Shown here: piece by piece, positions 7,322 to 9,322 of the stretch
Numbering within the stretch: the stretch's first letter is position 1
Layout of the letters: every line of letters begins with the position of its first letter
From: Chloroflexota bacterium
GTDB taxonomy: Bacteria; Chloroflexota; Ktedonobacteria; Ktedonobacterales; Ktedonobacteraceae
Assembly: GCA_005881495.1 (NCBI GenBank)
Contig: VBHI01000029.1
Coordinates: forward strand, 1-9,322
DNA: 9,322 bases
Direction of reading: 5' to 3'
Made by a program: the position numbers and the translations under genes
Notes under the pieces: model-generated
What the model saw: the letters and a program-made list of their open reading frames with translations, nothing else
Databases searched by the model: none
Told to the model about the DNA's origin: nothing

Positions 7322-8167
7322 TCATGTACGACTCAAATAGGCCCGAACCGCGGTCATCGTTTCATCATAGCGGTCACGGTGGATGTTGTGACCGGCACCA
7401 CTGATGTGTAGCACCTCACCATGCTTCCACAGTTGTGCCGCTTCCTGAGCAATCTCAGGTGTGACAATCGCATGCAGCTCAGGATCGCCCGTAATGAGCA
7501 GGATGGGGCACTCAATGCGTGAAATGACCTCGCGCCATGGAGCAGCGTTAGCAACTGCTGCCAATGCAGGCTCCAAGATGTCGATATTCAGCTCAGCCTT
7601 GGAGTCAGCCCAGGGGATGATTTCCTCTTTGGCCCAATTCGGATTCAGGGCGAAGCCCCTGGCGATGCGCTCCTCGCGTGGGAGTGCTCTGAGTTCGAAG
7701 AGCCATTGCCACCCGTACTGCTCTTGTTGCTCCCCACCTGTCTGAAACAGCTCCTTGTCCGGAGCTGTTTGAAACAGTGGCTTGTCCATCAGAGGCGGAT
7801 CTTCCAGCATGACGGCCCGAACCAGATCGGGATACGCTGCAGCAAGCGTTGCGGCCGTGATGGCCCCCATCGAATGTCCCCACACATAGGGCTTTTCCAA
7901 ACCCAACACTCGAATGACCGCTGCCGCATCGTCGGCCAGCAGTGCAATCGAGAAATCCGCCGAGGTACCAGAGTGACCATGACCACGCGCATCGGTCATG
8001 ATAACGTCGTAGCTGCCTTCCAGGTCGTGAGCCACATGCGGCCAGCACTGGCCACTATCCGTGATTCCGTGCAACAGGAGGATGGACGGCTTATTGTCGC
8101 CGCCGGTGCGATAATAATGAATGGTGATACCATTGGCCTGCACATTACCTTCAGACCATGCTGTCAT
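7322..8167 (-). CDS. Alpha/beta-fold hydrolase, substrate unknown
   Basis: This 281-residue protein has the whole alpha/beta-hydrolase core: oxyanion-hole segment LLLHGITDSG (His33-Gly34), TDARGHGHSG, nucleophile elbow WGHSMG with Ser99, acid Asp228 in ITGDPE and catalytic His260 in SGAGHNIHRD. A cap region lies at about residues 125-205. No signal peptide or membrane segment is visible, so it is probably cytoplasmic. The ATG at 8167 follows GAAGGAG (8180-8174) by six bases. It starts 39 bases after the GH1 stop, so the two are very probably co-transcribed. The next gene (GH3) is 179 bases away, across a repeat. In a glycosidase operon a carbohydrate esterase (for example removing acetyl or feruloyl groups from xylo-oligosaccharides) or a lactonase would make sense, but the fold is too versatile to decide from sequence. 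Haloalkane dehalogenase is excluded because the nucleophile is Ser, not Asp. Confidence 0.9.
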   Translation of the reverse strand: MTAWSEGNVQANGITIHYYRTGGDNKPSILLLHGITDSGQCWPHVAHDLEGSYDVIMTDARGHGHSGTSADFSIALLADDAAAVIRVLGLEKPYVWGHSMGAITAATLAAAYPDLVRAVMLEDPPLMDKPLFQTAPDKELFQTGGEQQEQYGWQWLFELRALPREERIARGFALNPNWAKEEIIPWADSKAELNIDILEPALAAVANAAPWREVISRIECPILLITGDPELHAIVTPEIAQEAAQLWKHGEVLHISGAGHNIHRDRYDETMTAVRAYLSRT

Positions 8168-8206
8168 GTCTTGCTCCTTCTCGTCGTGCGTTATTGATGG
8201 AGGCGA

Positions 8207-9322
8207 TCAGAATCCATGGGCACGCGCAATACGTCCCAGCCAATGGGCACTCGGCTTGACCATGCGCTCCTGTGTCAGGCGATTGACCGCGATGAGGCCG
8301 AAGGTCGGACGATAGCCGCTCATCCATTCGAAGTTGTCCAGGGCCGACCAGTAGGTGTAGCCGCGCACGTCGATCCCATCGCGCAGGCAGGCAGCGACGC
8401 CGCGCAGCGCACGCTCGATGTATGCAATCCGCCGCGTGTCGTCGACGGTGGCGATGCCGTTTTCCGTTACGATGACGGGCAGACCCGTCGTCGCACTCGC
8501 GTACCGAATCGTCGATTCGAGTGCCTCCGGCCAGAACTCGTCTCCCGTCTGAGTGCGTTCTGCACCCGCTTCTGGCTGGAGGGCACCATCCGGGCCGAAC
8601 CGCTGGCGAGAGTAGGTCTGGACACCAATATAATCGTCGCCCTGCGTCGCTTCCAGGTAAACATCTTGCAGTTCCCGACGCATGCGTGCGGCCATCTCCG
8701 AGCCTTCGGGTCCCGCCTGGATATCCTGCATCGCCACGGTGAGTCCAACCTCGCATGTTCCCGGCCCCGCCTTGATCGCCTCCACGGCTCGTCGATGCGC
8801 GGCCAGGATCGTTTCGCGACCGTGCTCGCCTCTGGCGTATAGAAACGGAGTGAAGCGCGAGGTGTCGCTGCCGACGGCACGGGCGGCTGCCTCAAACCAC
8901 GGTTCCGAGCGAGCCGCGCCCCCCACTCTTATAGCTGTGAGGAGTGGGCCGATGTTGACCTCATTGAGCGTGCAGGCCAGCGGGATCAGGTCGCCCAGGT
9001 GGGCCATTGCCCGCTCACAGAAGCGGGCAAATTTCTCTGGTGTCTCCTGCGCCTCCCAGCCGCCAGAAGCGGCCAGCCAGCGCGGCGAGGTGAAGTGGTG
9101 GAACGTGACCATCGGGGTGAGATTGCGTTCGTGGCACGTCGCTAGCATGCGCCGGTAATGGTCGAGCTGGGCCAGCGAGAATTCCCCCTCCTCCGGCTCG
9201 ATGCGTGACCACTCCAGCGAGAAACGATAGAGGGTGAAGCCCAGATCAGAAAGCCTGGCAATGTCCTCGCGGTAGCGGTGATAGTGGTCGCAGGCGTCGC
9301 CCGACGCCTCGACCCAGGGGCT
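8207..9322 (-). CDS. GH1 family beta-glycosidase, N-terminus outside window
   Basis: The frame is open to the right edge, giving 371 visible residues; the missing start is probably some 50-80 residues upstream, since GH1 enzymes are usually about 450 long. The first visible residues, SPWVEASGDACDHYHRY, are the GH1 segment GDxACDHYxRY that includes part of the substrate pocket. They are followed by FTLYRFSLEWSRIEP and the subsite motif VTFHHFTSPRWL. The acid/base glutamate is in TLNEVNIG (visible residue 121) and the nucleophile in VTENG (visible residue 287, codon 8464-8462). The C-terminus has the family's YWSALDNFEWMSGYRPTFGL. The usual NEP motif reads NEV here. No membrane segment is seen in the visible part. 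The enzyme probably hydrolyses beta-glucosides or related disaccharides inside the cell. It is the first visible gene of the minus-strand series and is GC-rich like GH3. Confidence 0.95.
   Translation of the reverse strand, partial: SPWVEASGDACDHYHRYREDIARLSDLGFTLYRFSLEWSRIEPEEGEFSLAQLDHYRRMLATCHERNLTPMVTFHHFTSPRWLAASGGWEAQETPEKFARFCERAMAHLGDLIPLACTLNEVNIGPLLTAIRVGGAARSEPWFEAAARAVGSDTSRFTPFLYARGEHGRETILAAHRRAVEAIKAGPGTCEVGLTVAMQDIQAGPEGSEMAARMRRELQDVYLEATQGDDYIGVQTYSRQRFGPDGALQPEAGAERTQTGDEFWPEALESTIRYASATTGLPVIVTENGIATVDDTRRIAYIERALRGVAACLRDGIDVRGYTYWSALDNFEWMSGYRPTFGLIAVNRLTQERMVKPSAHWLGRIARAHGF

Noticed and set aside
8216..8842. Plus-strand open frame of 208 codons opposite GH1
   Set aside because: Antisense shadow; the GH1 catalytic motifs on the minus strand explain the region.

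Overview
The window looks like part of a hemicellulose (xylan or xylo-oligosaccharide) utilisation locus from a soil-type bacterium. The assignment is not certain. The mix of a group I (actinobacterial/Thermus-like) xylose isomerase, GH1 and GH3 beta-glycosidases of the kind common in Chloroflexota and Actinomycetota, strong Shine-Dalgarno sites and interspersed repeat DNA would fit a Ktedonobacteria-like Chloroflexota genome. That is a judgement from protein character only.

Layout. Bases 1-458 hold no convincing gene; they contain a 12-bp perfect inverted repeat and a near-consensus ribosome binding site. The only plus-strand gene (459-902) is a small four-helix membrane protein of unknown function. 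A strong hairpin (930-959) follows it, between two convergent transcription units. Everything else is on the minus strand. In the direction of transcription (right to left) it reads: GH1 beta-glycosidase (running off the right edge), alpha/beta hydrolase, GH3 beta-glycosidase, a Gfo/Idh/MocA oxidoreductase fused to an aldo-keto reductase, a GH43 beta-xylosidase reduced to its two ends, xylose isomerase xylA, and the first 40 codons of a xylulokinase-like gene. Gaps are 13-42 bases except the 179-base gap before GH3, which carries an interspersed repeat, so most of this is probably one operon.

How it fits together. GH1, GH3 and the former GH43 would cut imported oligosaccharides inside the cell; none of the complete proteins shows a signal peptide. 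XylA converts D-xylose to D-xylulose, and XylB would have phosphorylated it. The hydrolase may remove ester or lactone groups, and the fused oxidoreductase may handle a less common sugar or aldehyde; both are inferences from position.

The main observation is that the xylose-specific parts on either side of xylA are broken. The GH43 gene retains a start of about 32 codons and an end of about 73 codons, with the catalytic middle deleted and a further one-base frameshift near the 3' end. The xylB remnant has ACG where its start codon should be and loses homology after about 40 codons. XylA itself has every expected catalytic and metal-binding residue. Base composition is also mosaic: GH3 and GH1 are visibly more GC-rich than xylA and the fusion gene.
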